Positions 62,643-64,000 of a DNA stretch of 64,000 bases are shown in pieces; the first letter of the stretch is position 1; every line of letters begins with the position of its first letter. Source of the DNA: Bernardetiaceae bacterium (lineage in GTDB: Bacteria > Bacteroidota > Bacteroidia > Cytophagales > Thermoflexibacteraceae); NCBI GenBank assembly GCA_025057115.1, contig JANWWZ010000006.1, positions 100,825 to 164,824 of the forward strand, read 5' to 3'. The translations under genes were made by a program, and so were the position numbers. The notes below the pieces were generated by a model that saw only the letters and a program-made list of their open reading frames with translations, did not search any database and was not told where the DNA came from.

Positions 62643-64000
62643 TTATTTCTGCGAATTAGAGCCACTTTGATTGATTTGACTTTTAAAACTTTCCTTAATT
62701 TTTGTGTAGTGCTGCAATTTATTTCTATCACCTATTAAATTGCAAATAATTATGATGTTGTTTAATACTTCCTCTACAGGTCGTGCTTCAAAAGCCTTCT
62801 CAAAATGCTGAATTGATTTTTCGTAGTTTCCTAAGTAGAAATTTGTATGTCCTAAAGCATTGTTTACATTAAATTCATTAGGTTGAAGCTGGTAAGCCTT
62901 AGTAAGAAACTCAAGAGACTTTTTATATTCATTTAATTTGAAGTAAGTAATTCCTACATCTTTATAAGCGTGAAATTTGCCTATTGCTGTCTCCATTGAA
63001 CTTAAACTTAGTGTAAAATAGGTTAATGCCTTTTGATAGTTGTTTACACTGAAAAATAATTCACCTATGTGTTTATAAACGTAACCCAAAGAAGGATAAT
63101 CAACCACAGCTTTAACTTTTGCATCGTCCCAGTATTTTTCGACCAATTCTAATGTTTGAAAAGGATTTCTTTCTTGTTTTTGATAAGAAATAGCTTTTTC
63201 AAAAGCCTCTTGTGCTTGTGTAGGCTGGTTAGCTAGCAAATGCAAATGTCCTTTTTTGACCGAAAAAGAAGAACGCTGAGGGTCTAAAGTGCAAAGTTTA
63301 TCTATGTATTTCATTGCTTTAGATAAACTCATTGTATCTTTTTCAAAAAGATGTTTCTTATAGTAATAATTAAACAAACCTTCATTGATAAAAAAACTGT
63401 TAGGAGAGGCTTTTTCATCTGCCAAACTAATGGATAAGTTGTCCTTCCAATCAGGCACGCGGCTGTAGACTTTATACGCATACAAAACAAGAACAATCCC
63501 ATACCCCAACCCCAACAACACCCGCTTCCACCTTGTCAACAAACCTATGCCTGATACCCACCAACTCCCCAAAAAAATGCAAAAACCCCACGACATCGTA
63601 AAGGCAAGACGCTCCCCCATCGCATTGCCGAATGGAATCAATACATGAGAAAAAATCGACAAACCCGCCAAGTAGCACAATAACCCATACACCCCCAAAG
63701 ACTTATCCTTGAATTTCCTCACCACATAATACCCTATCCCTATATACGCTACCAACGAACCAACAGACCGCCAATCATACCACTTGACAAACGGTATGTC
63801 ATTGTAAAAGTATGAAAAGGTGAGTTGATAGGGACATAACATCAGCTGAAGATACTTCCCATTGATGTAAAAAATAGTCCCTATCTTCTCACTGGTGGTG
63901 TTAATCAATATCAATGGATTTTGAATGTACGTGATAGCCACCCATGGCTTGGTCTCGTGCATGAACACCCACTGGCGCAAGGATAAGTAAACCACCAGCG
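62643..64000 (-). CDS. TMTC-like membrane TPR protein (5' end cut by the window)
   Basis: At least 452 residues are visible; the 5' end lies beyond the window. The N-terminal visible half has several membrane helices, including WYDWRSVGSLVAYIGIGYYVV (in part) and FGNAMGERLAFTMSWGFCIFL. This precedes VYSRVPDWKDNLSIS, as in TMTC/DUF1736 proteins, a group of C-type glycosyltransferases. The C-terminal half is six or so TPR repeats. It probably glycosylates exported proteins or lipids, but this is inference. Confidence 0.8.
   Translation of the reverse strand, partial: LVVYLSLRQWVFMHETKPWVAITYIQNPLILINTTSEKIGTIFYINGKYLQLMLCPYQLTFSYFYNDIPFVKWYDWRSVGSLVAYIGIGYYVVRKFKDKSLGVYGLLCYLAGLSIFSHVLIPFGNAMGERLAFTMSWGFCIFLGSWWVSGIGLLTRWKRVLLGLGYGIVLVLYAYKVYSRVPDWKDNLSISLADEKASPNSFFINEGLFNYYYKKHLFEKDTMSLSKAMKYIDKLCTLDPQRSSFSVKKGHLHLLANQPTQAQEAFEKAISYQKQERNPFQTLELVEKYWDDAKVKAVVDYPSLGYVYKHIGELFFSVNNYQKALTYFTLSLSSMETAIGKFHAYKDVGITYFKLNEYKKSLEFLTKAYQLQPNEFNVNNALGHTNFYLGNYEKSIQHFEKAFEARPVEEVLNNIIIICNLIGDRNKLQHYTKIKESFKSQINQSGSNSQK

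Noticed and set aside
1..64000. CRISPR arrays, prophage, rRNA genes
   Set aside because: No regularly spaced repeats, phage structural genes or rRNA sequences were seen in reading the window.

Overview
The window reads as the chromosome of a member of the Bacteroidota, most likely Cytophagales-like. The evidence is the set of families largely restricted to that phylum (GSCFA, DUF2490, DUF2851, DUF4290, DUF4494, a DUF5686 protein with a carboxypeptidase-like regulatory domain, an Oar-type TonB receptor), start codons without Shine-Dalgarno sequences, and several -7 boxes of the Bacteroidota form TAnnTTTG. Most of the window is dense, ordinary chromosome at roughly 45-50 % GC (hand estimate), with short operons on both strands and repeated 3' overlaps between convergent genes.

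Layout. 0-9.7 kb: hemB, a DUF1080/GSCFA/DUF2490 operon, then a minus-strand block (GNAT-nitrilase, sepiapterin-reductase-like SDR, DUF2851, M20 dipeptidase, lysophospholipid acyltransferase). 9.9-20.7 kb: a surface DUF5686 protein, tadA/aldo-keto reductase/SPOR lipoprotein, a type III polyketide synthase with its methyltransferase, a membrane DnaJ-TPR protein, a TrpG/PabA glutaminase, an ALDH7-type dehydrogenase and a TM2 protein. 20.9-30 kb: a globin, DUF4494, a lone cytochrome-oxidase subunit III, a LOG protein, an NlpC/P60 protein with an odd repeated N-terminus, a heptosyltransferase-like GT9, fumarylacetoacetase and xylose isomerase.

30.0-38.1 kb is clearly different. A dead IS5-family transposase is followed by an AT-rich (about 27-33 % GC in counted lines), tightly packed nine-gene operon: membrane GT2, GNAT, ACP, KAS III, ketoreductase, KAS III, ACP, ketoreductase, AMP-ligase. 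I interpret it as a discrete, non-modular acyl assembly line. It could build a short (di)hydroxyacyl group by two condensation/reduction rounds and attach it to an amino sugar of a surface glycan. This is the most interesting system in the window, and it looks horizontally acquired.

38.1-64 kb: queA, a YjjG-type HAD phosphatase, a Tat-exported M24 peptidase, a large Oar-like TonB receptor, DUF4290/acyltransferase/gatC, tRNA-Phe with an acceptor-stem C:A mismatch, and a second, internally deleted copy of the same IS. Then come a trypsin-CAP fusion, two TerB-like genes around small unknowns, a carotenoid-desaturase-like oxidoreductase, a Cx5HGH pterin synthase overlapping folE, rluD, purK, tdk, era, a subtilase, a second GT9, a TolC protein, a 2H phosphoesterase, and a TMTC-like membrane TPR protein cut by the window end.

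Functional threads: pterin supply (PTPS-II type plus FolE, possibly with the SDR at 5.2 kb) would fit phenylalanine/tyrosine catabolism ending in fumarylacetoacetase. The two GT9 enzymes, the GT2 and the acyl cluster point to envelope glycan building.
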